From contig NZ_LJBR01000221.1 of assembly GCF_001282115.1 (NCBI RefSeq), positions 1-32,230 on the forward strand: a stretch of 32,230 nucleotides of DNA, read 5' to 3'. The notes under the pieces are model-generated. The model did no database searches and was not told the origin of the DNA. It worked only from the letters and a program-made list of their open reading frames with translations. A program made the position numbers and the translations under genes. Positions within the stretch are counted from its first letter, which is position 1. Every line of letters begins with the position of its first letter. Of the stretch, positions 15,701-23,255 are shown piece by piece. The stretch comes from Streptomyces sp. NRRL B-24085. Lineage in GTDB: Bacteria > Actinomycetota > Actinomycetes > Streptomycetales > Streptomycetaceae.

Positions 15701-16626
15701 GCGGGGACGACGTACGGACCGTACGCGCCGGGAAGCGCACCGTGCAGGTGCACCGGCCGGACAAGGTGCTCTTCCCCGGCGGCGACGGCGCGAAGGAGTA
15801 CACCAAGGGCGACCTCGTCGACTACTACCGCTCCGTCGCGCCGTTCATGCTGCCGCACCTGCGGGGCCGTCCACTGATGCTGGAACGGCATCCCGACGGC
15901 CTCACCGGGCCCCTGTTCATGCAGAAGAACACCCCGGACTCCTACCCGGAGTGGATCAGCCGGGTCGAGGTCCCGAAGGAGGGCGGCACCGTCTGCCACA
16001 CCGTCTGCGACGACACCGCCACCCTCCTGTACCTCGCCGACCAGGCCTCCCTCACCCTGCACCGCTGGCTGTCCCGGGTCGGGAGCGTCGAGCGGCCGGA
16101 CCGGATGGTCTTCGACCTCGACCCGGCCGGCGACGACTTCGCCCTCGTGCGCGAGGCGGCCCTGCTGCTCGGAGAACTGCTCGACGAGCTGAAGCTGCCC
16201 TCGGCGCTGATGACCACCGGCTCGCGCGGGCTCCACGTGATCGTGCCGCTCAACGGCCGGCACGACTTCGACGAGGTCCGCGAGTTCGCCAAGGACGTCG
16301 CCGACACCCTGGTCGCGGGCCACCCCGACCGGCTCACCACCGCCGCCCGCAAGAAGGACCGCGGCGACCGCCTCTACCTGGACGTACAGCGCAACGGCTA
16401 CGCGCAGACCGCCGTCGCCCCTTACACCGTGCGGGCGAAACCCGGAGCGCCCGTGGCCACCCCGATGTCCTGGGACCAGCTCGACGATCCGGACCTGGAC
16501 GCCCGCCGCTGGACCGTCGCCGACGCGGTCGAACAGGCCCGCACCGATCCCTGGGCCGGAGTGACGGCCAAGGGGCGCGCCCTGGGACCCGCCCGTCGCA
16601 GGTTGAACGCCTTGATGCCCTCTTGA
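15697..16626 (+). CDS. Stand-alone LigD-type polymerase/primase domain protein
   Basis: The 309 residues cover one LigD Pol domain (archaeo-eukaryotic primase fold). The catalytic carboxylates are at FDLDP (Asp140, Asp142) and probably Asp229 in RLYLDVQRN; TTGSRGLHV (173-181) carries the conserved His region. LigD polymerase domains fill gaps and add ribonucleotides during Ku-dependent end joining. No ligase or nuclease domain is attached, and no ku gene lies in the window, so partners must be elsewhere. The GTG overlaps the transketolase stop by 4 nt, and gvpO begins 44 nt downstream with no terminator between. Confidence 0.9.
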   Translation: MSGDDVRTVRAGKRTVQVHRPDKVLFPGGDGAKEYTKGDLVDYYRSVAPFMLPHLRGRPLMLERHPDGLTGPLFMQKNTPDSYPEWISRVEVPKEGGTVCHTVCDDTATLLYLADQASLTLHRWLSRVGSVERPDRMVFDLDPAGDDFALVREAALLLGELLDELKLPSALMTTGSRGLHVIVPLNGRHDFDEVREFAKDVADTLVAGHPDRLTTAARKKDRGDRLYLDVQRNGYAQTAVAPYTVRAKPGAPVATPMSWDQLDDPDLDARRWTVADAVEQARTDPWAGVTAKGRALGPARRRLNALMPS

Positions 16627-16670
16627 AGGTTTGGCGAAGGAACGAGCGGCCACCCGAGGTGAGAGGTGCC

Positions 16671-17039
16671 ATGTCGAACACAAAAAACTCATCCGAATCA
16701 CAGAATTCACGGAACTCCCGCAAAGGGACAGAAGAGGACACGGAAGAGAACGTGGCGGAGAACCGGCGGCCGAAGCCCATGGAGGTGCTGCGCAACGCGC
16801 GCACCCAGCTCGCCGAGCTGACCGGCATGGCCGCCGAGAACGTGTCGTCGTTCGAACAGACGGAGGACGGCTGGTCCCTCGAGATCGAGGTCCTCGAGCT
16901 GTCCCGCGTGCCCGACACGATGAGCCTGATGGCGAGTTACCAGGTCGAGCTCGACCCGGAAGGACAGCTCACCGGCTATCGGCGCGTTCGTCGTTACGAG
17001 CGCGGACGCTCGGACGCACAGAGGCAGGGCGGCCGCTAG
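16671..17039 (+). CDS. gvpO: Gas vesicle protein GvpO
   Basis: A 122-residue protein. The C-terminal two thirds match GvpO ([26 protein letters not shown], then a Leu/Glu strand region ending in [11 protein letters not shown]). The first 40 residues are polar, Ser/Asn/Glu-rich and probably unstructured. The 5' end is strikingly A-rich against the rest of the window, which may keep the start of the gvp message unfolded. In haloarchaea GvpO influences gvpA mRNA levels; its role in streptomycetes is not settled. The ATG follows a purine-rich GAGGTGAGAGG. It opens the gas vesicle block. Confidence 0.9.
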   Translation: MSNTKNSSESQNSRNSRKGTEEDTEENVAENRRPKPMEVLRNARTQLAELTGMAAENVSSFEQTEDGWSLEIEVLELSRVPDTMSLMASYQVELDPEGQLTGYRRVRRYERGRSDAQRQGGR

Positions 17040-17100
17040 ACCGCCGCCCCGGCACACAGACATTCATCCACCAGCACACAGAGAAGGAGGCGCGGTCGAC

Positions 17101-17529
17101 ATGACCGTTGTCCCGGCACAACAGGGCGGTGGCGGAGGCGGCTCCAGCGGCCTCTACGACGTTCTGGAACTGGTCCTCGACAGGGGTCTCGTCATCGACG
17201 CGTTCGTACGGGTCTCCCTGGTCGGCATCGAAATTCTGAAGATCGACGTACGGGTCGTGGTGGCCAGCGTCGACACGTATCTGCGCTTCGCCGAAGCGTG
17301 CAACCGGCTGGACCTGGAGTCCGGCCCGAACAAGAGCCCCGGTCTGCCCGACGTCGTCGGCTCGATCACCGAGTCGGGGGCGCGCGGCAAGTCCAAGGGC
17401 GCGCTGTCCGGCGCCGCCGAGACCATCTCCGACGCCTTCAAGCAGGCCCGCGACGGGGACGGCCAGAGCGAATCCAGGCCGCGTGCCCGTAAGTCCACCG
17501 CTTCGCGCAGGAAGGAGGAACAGGAGTGA
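17101..17529 (+). CDS. gvpA: Gas vesicle structural protein GvpA with long C-terminal extension
   Basis: Residues of about 17-70 carry the GvpA/J core: [20 protein letters not shown], then an [24 protein letters not shown] segment. GvpA forms the ribbed protein shell. Cyanobacterial GvpA is about 70 residues; here the protein is 142, with a Gly-rich N-terminus and a basic, Ser/Arg/Lys-rich tail of about 65 residues. This tail is more like GvpJ forms, so the protein could be a shell protein or a minor, tip-type protein. AAGGAGG lies 10 nt upstream of the ATG. It overlaps gvpF by 4 nt (GTGA). Confidence 0.92.
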   Translation: MTVVPAQQGGGGGGSSGLYDVLELVLDRGLVIDAFVRVSLVGIEILKIDVRVVVASVDTYLRFAEACNRLDLESGPNKSPGLPDVVGSITESGARGKSKGALSGAAETISDAFKQARDGDGQSESRPRARKSTASRRKEEQE

Positions 17530-18296
17530 GCACGTACGTGTACGGCATCACCGCCGCTTCCCACCCCGCGCTGCCGGAGGACCTGGTGGGGGTCGGTGAT
17601 CCCGCCCTTCCGGTGCGGGTGCTGAAGGAGGGCGAGCTGGCGGCCATCGTCAGCGACGCCCCGGAAGGGCTGCGGCCCAAGCGCCGTGACCTGCTCGCCC
17701 ACCAGAACGTGCTGAGCGAGGCGGGCGCGGACGGCTGCATCCTGCCCATGCGGTTCGGCAGCGTGGCCCCCGACGACGGGACCGTCACCGGGGTGCTCGG
17801 GGAACGCCAGGAGCACTACAAGGAGCGCCTGCGGACCCTTGAGGGCAAGGTCGAGTACAACGTCAAGGCCACGCACGACGAAGAGGCCGTCCTGCACCGC
17901 GTGATGTCCGACAACCCCGAGGTCCGGGCCATGACCGAGGCCAACCGGCAGGCGGGCGGCGGCAGTTACGAGGACCGCCTGCGGCTCGGCGAGATGGTCG
18001 TGGCCGCGGTCAAGGCCCGTGAGGCCGAGGACGCCGGCGAGGTGCAGCGCGCCCTGGAACCCGTGGCCGACGCGATCAGCGTGGGCCCCGAGTCCTCGGG
18101 CTGGCTGGCCAACGTGTCCTTCCTCGTGGAGCGCGACTCGGCGGCGTCCTTCCTGGACGCGGTGGACGAGCTGCGCAAGGCCCATCCGCACCTTGACCTG
18201 CGGGTCAACGGCCCGCTGCCGCCGTACAGCTTCGTCGACCCGGGCCCGGGCGAGCCCGCGGGCACCACGGTGGGCATCGACCACGCGGAGGAGTGA
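17526..18296 (+). CDS. gvpF: Gas vesicle protein GvpF
   Basis: This 256-residue GvpF/GvpL-family protein starts with the family hallmark TYVYGIT. It has [11 protein letters not shown] and ILPMRFGSV in the N-terminal domain, and ends in [15 protein letters not shown]. GvpF is known to bind GvpA and is thought to act as a chaperone or nucleator during early vesicle assembly. AGGAGG (17513-17518) lies 7 nt before the GTG. It is paralogous to gvpL, 3 kb downstream in the same operon. Confidence 0.93.
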   Translation: MSTYVYGITAASHPALPEDLVGVGDPALPVRVLKEGELAAIVSDAPEGLRPKRRDLLAHQNVLSEAGADGCILPMRFGSVAPDDGTVTGVLGERQEHYKERLRTLEGKVEYNVKATHDEEAVLHRVMSDNPEVRAMTEANRQAGGGSYEDRLRLGEMVVAAVKAREAEDAGEVQRALEPVADAISVGPESSGWLANVSFLVERDSAASFLDAVDELRKAHPHLDLRVNGPLPPYSFVDPGPGEPAGTTVGIDHAEE

Positions 18297-18301
18297 GCGG
18301 T

Positions 18302-18565
18302 GTGGGTCTCATCGGAGAGGTGCTGCTGCTGCCGTTCGCTCCGGTGCGCGGCAGCGGCTGGGTGATCAAGCAGGTGCTCAGCGAGGCGGAGCGCCTCTAC
18401 TACGACCCGGCGACGGTCCGGGCCGAACTCGCCCGGCTCGAGGAGCGGCTCGAGGCGGGCGAGATCGACGAGGAGGAATTCGACCGACAGGAGGACGAGC
18501 TCCTCGAACGACTGGAGATCGGCCTGCGCGGCGGCGCGGGGACTGGCGACGGGACGACGAGATGA
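18302..18565 (+). CDS. gvpG: Gas vesicle protein GvpG
   Basis: A protein of 87 residues, matching GvpG: GLIGEVLLLPFAPVRG at the start, then a charged helix with paired Glu/Arg that is probably a coiled coil. GvpG is an accessory assembly protein that works with GvpF/GvpL. GGAGGAG (18287-18293) is 8 nt before the GTG at 18302, which I therefore prefer; the GTG at 18293 would add three residues and create a 4-nt overlap with gvpF. It overlaps gvpY by ATGA. Confidence 0.9.
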   Translation: MGLIGEVLLLPFAPVRGSGWVIKQVLSEAERLYYDPATVRAELARLEERLEAGEIDEEEFDRQEDELLERLEIGLRGGAGTGDGTTR

Positions 18566-19350
18566 ACCGCATGGGACTGGGCCTCGCCATAGGGGCCGGC
18601 TACGTCCTCGGACGTACGAAGAAACTGAAACTGGCTTTCGCCGTCGGCTCGGTGGTGGCCGGCAAGAAGATGAACCTGACCCCGCGGGCGGTGGCCGACC
18701 TGGTCTCCCAGCAACTGCTGAAGAACCCGCAGTTCAAGGAGATAGGCGACACGCTCCGCGAGGACCTGCGAGGCGTCGGCAAGGCGGCCTCCGGTGCCAT
18801 GGTGGAGCGGCAGATCGACGCGATCGCCGACCGGCTGCACGGCCGTACCGCTCAGGTCCGCGACCAGCTCTCGGGCGTGGCCTCGAAGGCGCCGGGTCTC
18901 TCCGACGAGGAGGACGAGGAGCCCGAAGAGGACGAGGAGCCCGACGAGGAGCAGACTGGGAGCGCGGAGGCCGAGGCCGACGACGAGCCCGCCGACGAGG
19001 ACGAGCCCTCGGATGAGGACGAGCCCGCCGACGAGGACGAGGACGAGCCTGTCGACGAGGACGACGACGAGCCCGCCGACGAGGACGAGCAGGACGAGGC
19101 CCCGACCGCGGCGAAGAAGACCGCCAAGAAGACCGCGAAGAAGGCCCCGGCCAAGAAGACGGCTGCGAAGAAGACCCCGGCCCGCAAGGCGCCCGCCAAG
19201 AAGACGGCGCAGGGCCAGGGCCGCTCGGCCGCCAAGAAGACGGCGGCCAAGAAGACGACGGCGAAGAAGACGGCCGCCAAGAAGACGACCGCGGCCAGGG
19301 GAGCCGGCCGGAGCACCCGCTCCCGGCTGCCGAAGGGAGGCGGTGAGTGA
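18562..19350 (+). CDS. gvpY: GvpY: hydrophobic N-terminus, acidic block and histone-H1-like Lys/Ala tail
   Basis: The position between gvpG and gvpZ identifies this 262-residue protein as GvpY of the streptomycete order. Residues 1-35 are Gly-rich and hydrophobic with two Lys-Lys steps, and 36-110 are helical. Residues 115-179 are almost only Asp, Glu, Pro and Ala; residues 184-245 are Lys-Lys-Thr/Ala repeats as in histone H1 or the tail of HupS. Automated annotations of such tails as histone-like or primase are composition artefacts. The opposite charges could pair within the molecule, phase-separate, or bind nucleic acid or the acidic tail of GvpZ. No function is established. ATGA overlap with gvpG. 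Confidence 0.8.
   Translation: MNRMGLGLAIGAGYVLGRTKKLKLAFAVGSVVAGKKMNLTPRAVADLVSQQLLKNPQFKEIGDTLREDLRGVGKAASGAMVERQIDAIADRLHGRTAQVRDQLSGVASKAPGLSDEEDEEPEEDEEPDEEQTGSAEAEADDEPADEDEPSDEDEPADEDEDEPVDEDDDEPADEDEQDEAPTAAKKTAKKTAKKAPAKKTAAKKTPARKAPAKKTAQGQGRSAAKKTAAKKTTAKKTAAKKTTAARGAGRSTRSRLPKGGGE
18904..19296 (+). repeat. Low-complexity acidic and basic coding repeats in gvpY
   Basis: DNA at 18904-19098 repeats GACGAG-type units coding Asp/Glu-Pro-Ala. DNA at 19111-19296 repeats AAGAAGAC-type units coding Lys-Lys-Thr/Ala. Both are prone to length change by slippage. Confidence 0.8.
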
Positions 19351-20513
19351 TGACCGAGACACTCGGATCCGCCACCGACAAGGCCAAGAGCAACCCGCTC
19401 ACCGACGTGGCCCACAGCGAGGCCGCCGACCGGCTCAAGGCCGAGTTGCAGGAGTACGTCGCCGCGCAGGCCCAGCGCATGCTGGTCGGTGTCGGGCGCA
19501 AGCTGGGCGAGACCACCGGCAAGCTGAACGACATCGCCGAGGGCAACAGCCCGGGCTTCGCCAAGCTCGCCCTCGACGGCGGCAAGAAGCTCGCCGAGGG
19601 CAAGGGACCGCTGCGCAGCGCGCTGGAACTCGGAGCGGGCAAGGCCAAGGACAGCGTGGTCGGCGCCTTCAAGAACCTCGGCGGCGGCAAGGGCAAGAAG
19701 AAGGGCGGCGCGGGCCAGAAGCCCACGGTGATCATCGAGTACATCGATGTCGGCGTGGATCTGCGCACGGCCTACGACCAGTGGACGCAGTACCAGGACT
19801 TCTCCACCTTCGCGAAGGGCGTCAAGAGCGCGAACCGCGCCGACGACACCCACACCGACTGGCAGATGAAGATCTTCTGGTCCAACCGCGGCTGGAAGGC
19901 GACCACCACCGAGCAGGTCCCGGACGAACGGATCCAGTGGTCGTCGGAGGGCGCCAAGGGCACGACCAAGGGCGTCGTCTCCTTCCACAAGCTCGCCGAC
20001 AACCTCACCCGTGTGCTGCTTGTGATCGAGTACTACCCCCAGGGGCTGTTCGAGAAGACCGGCAACATCTGGCGCGCCCAGGGCCGCCGGGCCCGGCTCG
20101 ACCTCAAGAACTTCGCCCGCTTCATCACCCTCAAGGGGGAGGCGGAGGACGGCTGGCGCGGTGAGATCCGCGACGGCGAGGTCGTCAAGAGCCACGAGGA
20201 CGCGGTGGCCGAGGAGGAAGAGGCCGAGGGCTCCGAGGGCTCCGAGGAAGAGGAAGAGGAAGAGCAGGAAGGCCCGTACGCCGAGGACGAGACCGAGGAC
20301 GAGACCGAGGAGGAGCCCGAGGACGAGGGCGAACCCGAGGACGAGCCCGAGGACGAGTACGAGGAGTACGACGAGGAGGAGCCCGAGGACGAGGTGGCTG
20401 AGGACGACGAGGCCGCCGAGGACGAGGTTCCCGAGGACGAGGAAGAGATGTCCGAGGAGGACGTGCCCGAGGAAGAGGAAGAGGAGTACGCCGAGGGCGG
20501 GAGCCGACGATGA
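19347..20513 (+). CDS. gvpZ: GvpZ: SRPBCC-like domain protein with polyacidic tail
   Basis: In this 388-residue protein, residues 15-110 are helical and Lys/Ala-rich, and 111-124 form a Gly/Lys linker. About 125-275 look like an SRPBCC (START/polyketide cyclase) fold: EYIDVGVDLRTAYDQWTQYQ, FWSNRGWKATTTEQVPDERI, SFHKLADNLTRVLLVIEYYP. Such folds bind hydrophobic ligands in a deep pocket. The last 104 residues are mostly Glu and Asp. GTG at 19347 overlaps gvpY by 4 nt; ATG at 19350 is an equal alternative behind GGGAGG. The basic tail of GvpY and acidic tail of GvpZ are encoded side by side and might interact (inference). Confidence 0.82.
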   Translation: MMTETLGSATDKAKSNPLTDVAHSEAADRLKAELQEYVAAQAQRMLVGVGRKLGETTGKLNDIAEGNSPGFAKLALDGGKKLAEGKGPLRSALELGAGKAKDSVVGAFKNLGGGKGKKKGGAGQKPTVIIEYIDVGVDLRTAYDQWTQYQDFSTFAKGVKSANRADDTHTDWQMKIFWSNRGWKATTTEQVPDERIQWSSEGAKGTTKGVVSFHKLADNLTRVLLVIEYYPQGLFEKTGNIWRAQGRRARLDLKNFARFITLKGEAEDGWRGEIRDGEVVKSHEDAVAEEEEAEGSEGSEEEEEEEQEGPYAEDETEDETEEEPEDEGEPEDEPEDEYEEYDEEEPEDEVAEDDEAAEDEVPEDEEEMSEEDVPEEEEEEYAEGGSRR

Positions 20514-20851
20514 GCATGCCCAGCCGGCTCCCGGATCCGTACGGACAGGGGAGTGGCGCCAACCTGGCCGACATCCTGGAGCGTGTGCTGGACAAGGGCA
20601 TCGTCATCGCGGGAGACATCCGCATCAACCTGCTCGACATCGAGCTGCTCACGATCAAGCTGCGGCTCATCGTCGCCTCGGTCGACAAGGCCAAGGAGAT
20701 GGGGATCGACTGGTGGGAGGACGACCCGGCGTTGTCCTCCCGCGCCCGCCGTGACGAACTCGCCCGGGAGAACAGCGAGTTGCGAGAACGGCTCGCACGC
20801 CTGGAGGAGCTGGAGCCCACCCGCCGTGCCGAGGAGGAGGAGAGTTCATGA
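20510..20851 (+). CDS. gvpJ: Gas vesicle protein GvpJ
   Basis: A second GvpA/J-family protein, 113 residues. The core LADILERVLDKGIVIAGDIR, then INLLDIELLTIKLRLIVASVDKA, is followed by DWWEDDPALSSRA and a charged coiled-coil tail. The Gly-Asp-Ile after the first helix distinguishes it from GvpA. GvpJ is a minor vesicle protein needed for assembly in other organisms, probably at the tips. ATGA overlaps exist at both ends. Confidence 0.92.
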   Translation: MSMPSRLPDPYGQGSGANLADILERVLDKGIVIAGDIRINLLDIELLTIKLRLIVASVDKAKEMGIDWWEDDPALSSRARRDELARENSELRERLARLEELEPTRRAEEEESS

Positions 20852-21618
20852 CCGGACTGCGGTACGTGTACGCCGTCTGCCGTCCCTTCGGCACCCCGTT
20901 GCAGGCCCAACTGGCCGGGGTCGCCGGTGACCCGCCCAGACTGCTGCACCACCACGGCCTGGTGGCGGTGGTCAGCCACGTACCGGAGCGGGACTTCGCC
21001 GAGGAGCCGCTCCGCAGGCATCTGGAGGACATGGACTGGCTGACCCGGACCGTGCGCGCCCACCAGAGCGTGATCGACGCGCTCACCGTCGTGACCACTC
21101 CGCTGCCGCTCCGGCTCGGCACCGTGTTCCGCGACGACAGCGGCGTCCGGGTGATGATCGAGGAACGCGAGGAAGGCTTCCGGCGCACCCTCGACCGGCT
21201 CCAGGACCGGGTGGAGTGGGGCGTCAAGGTGTACGCCGAGACGGCGGCCCCGGCAGGTTCGGAGACCGCCGAGGCACCGGCCAGGCCGGCCTCGGGGCGG
21301 GACTACCTGCGGCAGCGGCGCCAGCGGGTGCGTTCGCACGAGGAGATGTGGCAGCAGGCGGAGGCGTTCGCGACCCGGCTGCACGAAACGCTGTCGGGAT
21401 ATGCCGAGGACGCGCGGCTGCACGCGCCGCAGAACCCCGCGCTTTCCGGGGCCTCCGGACAGAACATTCTGAATGCCGCCTATCTCGTGCCGCGCGCCGA
21501 CTCCGAGGAATTCGTGGAAATGGTGGACCGCACGAAGGACGACGTGCCGGGAATGCGGGTGGAACTCACAGGGCCCTGGGCGGCTTATTCCTTCGCGGGG
21601 GAGGAACAGCAGCCGTGA
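20848..21618 (+). CDS. gvpL: Gas vesicle protein GvpL
   Basis: This second GvpF/L-family protein has 256 residues: RYVYAVCRPF at the start, LPLRLGTVF in the middle, and a C-terminal NAAYLVPRADSEEFVEMVD then LTGPWAAYSF. It is a distant paralogue of the GvpF encoded upstream. In other systems GvpL binds many Gvp proteins and acts as an assembly platform. The 3' 150 nt use more A/T-ending codons than the neighbours. Overlaps of 4 nt with gvpJ and gvpS. Confidence 0.92.
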   Translation: MTGLRYVYAVCRPFGTPLQAQLAGVAGDPPRLLHHHGLVAVVSHVPERDFAEEPLRRHLEDMDWLTRTVRAHQSVIDALTVVTTPLPLRLGTVFRDDSGVRVMIEEREEGFRRTLDRLQDRVEWGVKVYAETAAPAGSETAEAPARPASGRDYLRQRRQRVRSHEEMWQQAEAFATRLHETLSGYAEDARLHAPQNPALSGASGQNILNAAYLVPRADSEEFVEMVDRTKDDVPGMRVELTGPWAAYSFAGEEQQP

Positions 21619-21803
21619 CCGTCATCGAACGCCGCGAGGTGGCCCTCGTCGACCTGCTCGACCGGCTGCTGGCCGGCGGGGTCGTCATCACCGGGGACAT
21701 CACCCTGCGCATCGCGGACGTCGACCTCGTCCGCATCGACCTGAACGCGCTGATCAGCTCGGTCAACGCGCAAGTTCCCTCACCGTTCGAGGAGTTGCTG
21801 TGA
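21615..21803 (+). CDS. gvpS: Gas vesicle protein GvpS
   Basis: At 62 residues this is the third and shortest GvpA-family member: VALVDLLDRLLAGGVVITGD, then ITLRIADVDLVRIDLNALISSV. It has little beyond the core fold. GvpS is a minor protein found in Streptomyces, Bacillus and related clusters. The GTG overlaps the gvpL stop by GTGA, and its stop overlaps gvpK by the same sequence. Confidence 0.9.
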   Translation: MTVIERREVALVDLLDRLLAGGVVITGDITLRIADVDLVRIDLNALISSVNAQVPSPFEELL

Positions 21804-22084
21804 CGGCCCGACGCAACCGGCTGGACCTGGAGCCCGACACGGTCGAGCGGGACCTGGTCAAGCTCGTGCTGACCGTCGTGGAGCTGCTGCGGCAGCTCAT
21901 GGAGCGCCAGGCGCTGCGGCGGTTCGACGAGGGCGACCTGAGCGAGGAGCAGGAGGAGCGGATCGGGCTCACCCTCATGCTGCTCGACGAGCGCATGACC
22001 GAACTGCGCGAGCGGTACGGACTGCGGCCCGAGGACCTGAACCTGGACCTCGGGCCGCTCGGACCGCTGCTTCCCCGGGAGTGA
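21800..22084 (+). CDS. gvpK: Gas vesicle protein GvpK
   Basis: A 94-residue, all-helical, highly charged protein with the GvpK pattern: LDLEPDTVERDLVKLVLTVV, LLRQLMERQALRRF, then EQEERIGLTLMLLDERMTELRERYGL and a DLNLDLGPLGPLL end. It is an accessory protein needed for vesicle formation in some hosts. It is the last gene of the cluster; a convergent small gene begins 12 nt beyond its stop. No gvpN or gvpC was found in the window. Confidence 0.93.
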   Translation: MTARRNRLDLEPDTVERDLVKLVLTVVELLRQLMERQALRRFDEGDLSEEQEERIGLTLMLLDERMTELRERYGLRPEDLNLDLGPLGPLLPRE

Positions 22085-22096
22085 CGCCCGGGACCG

Positions 22097-22267
22097 TCAC
22101 CACCTGTACCAGCGGCCCCTGCCTCCGGACGACGTCGTGCCGCGCATCAGGAATCCCAGCAGCCACAGCACCAGCACGGCCAGTGCGATCCACCACAGAA
22201 TCTTCACTGCGAATCCGGCGCCGAACAGAATCAGCACCAGAAGCAGGACCAGCAGAAGCGCAACCAT
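22097..22267 (-). CDS. 56-residue hydrophobic membrane protein
   Basis: This minus-strand frame encodes 56 residues. Two hydrophobic helices, MVALLLVLLLVLILFGAGFA and then WWIALAVLVLWLLGFL, are followed by a Gly/Arg tail ending RGRWYRW. This matches the small 'hydrophobic protein' common in streptomycetes, as I remember it; its function is unknown. AGGAGG lies 8 nt before the ATG. The gene converges on gvpK with a 12-nt gap. More A/T-ending codons occur in the first half than in neighbouring genes. Confidence 0.8.
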   Translation of the reverse strand: MVALLLVLLLVLILFGAGFAVKILWWIALAVLVLWLLGFLMRGTTSSGGRGRWYRW

Positions 22268-22309
22268 GATGTGTACCTCCTGCTGTCCGAGTATCCGGAA
22301 TATGAAGAT

Positions 22310-23155
22310 TCAGGCGTTTTTCCGGCACAGAATTTCTCCGTGGAGCACGCAGAACCACCCGTCGTCCTGGCGGCCCCATTTCCGCCAGGCGTCCGAGACG
22401 GCCCGCAGCTGCTCCACGGTGGCGTGGCCGCCCTCGACGGCCCGCTCCGCGTACGCAGAGGCCAGCGTGCGGTCCGCCCACAGCCCGCTCCACCACTCCC
22501 GCTCCTCGGCGGTGGAGTAGGTCCAGGTGCCGGAGGTCGCGGTGATGTCCGTCAGCCCGGCCCGCAGCGCCCACGACTTCAGCCGCCGGCCGGCGTCCGG
22601 CTCCCCGCCGTTGGCCCGGGCCACCCGGCGGTACAGGTCCAGCCAGTCGTCCAGCCCCGCGGACCCGGGGTACCAGGTCATGGCCGCGTAGTCCGAGTCA
22701 CGCACCGCGACGAACCCGCCCGGCCTGGTCACCCGCACCATCTCGCGCAGTGCCCGCACCGGGTCCCCGACGTGCTGGAGCACCTGGTGGGCGTGGACGA
22801 CGCAGAAGGTGTCGTCCGGGAAGTCCAGCGCGTGCACGTCGGCGACCGCGAAGTCGACGTTGCCGAGTCCGCGCGCGGCGGCCGTCTCCCGGGCCCGGTC
22901 CAGGACGCCGGGCGCGTGGTCGACGCCGGTGACGTGTCCGTCCGGGACCAGGGCGGCGAGGTCGGCGGTGATCGTGCCCGGCCCGCAGCCGATGTCCAGG
23001 ATCCGCATGTGGGGCTTCAGCGAACCGAGCAGGTAGGCCGCGGAGTTGGCGGCGGTGCGCCAGGTGTGCGAACGCAGTACGGACTCGTGGTGGCCGTGTG
23101 TGTAGACGGCGGTCTCCCGCGGCTTCTCCTGCTGTGTCTCCGGCGATGTCGGCAT
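22310..23155 (-). CDS. Class I SAM-dependent methyltransferase
   Basis: A 281-residue UbiE/type-11-like methyltransferase. Motif I is ILDIGCGPGTITADL, the acidic ribose-binding residue is in GVDHA, and motif post-I is in VADVHALDFPDD; VHAHQVLQHV and VRVTRPGGFVAVRD complete the Rossmann fold. The C-terminal part (WWSGLWADR and onwards) resembles methyltransferases acting on small molecules. The ATG at 23155 was chosen because AAGGGGAG lies 7 nt upstream; the frame is open 28 codons further but without a ribosome site. The substrate is unknown and no biosynthetic genes adjoin it. Confidence 0.88.
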   Translation of the reverse strand: MPTSPETQQEKPRETAVYTHGHHESVLRSHTWRTAANSAAYLLGSLKPHMRILDIGCGPGTITADLAALVPDGHVTGVDHAPGVLDRARETAAARGLGNVDFAVADVHALDFPDDTFCVVHAHQVLQHVGDPVRALREMVRVTRPGGFVAVRDSDYAAMTWYPGSAGLDDWLDLYRRVARANGGEPDAGRRLKSWALRAGLTDITATSGTWTYSTAEEREWWSGLWADRTLASAYAERAVEGGHATVEQLRAVSDAWRKWGRQDDGWFCVLHGEILCRKNA

Positions 23156-23255
23156 GACGGGGCTCCCCTTCTCGACAGGTCCGTCGGTACGCAGAACCGT
23201 ACGCCCGCATGTCGAATGGTGAGACCCCTGTATTGGCATGTGGACTGACTGGTCG

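Noticed and set aside
18562..19350. Reading GvpY as a histone H1 or DNA primase homologue
   Set aside because: Only the Lys/Ala composition is shared. The position between gvpG and gvpZ and the rest of the protein fit GvpY.
18794..20164. Long Arg/Pro-rich open frame overlapping gvpY and gvpZ
   Set aside because: It is the shifted reading of the repetitive acidic and basic codons of the real genes. It has no ribosome site or family motif, and gvpY/gvpZ explain the region.
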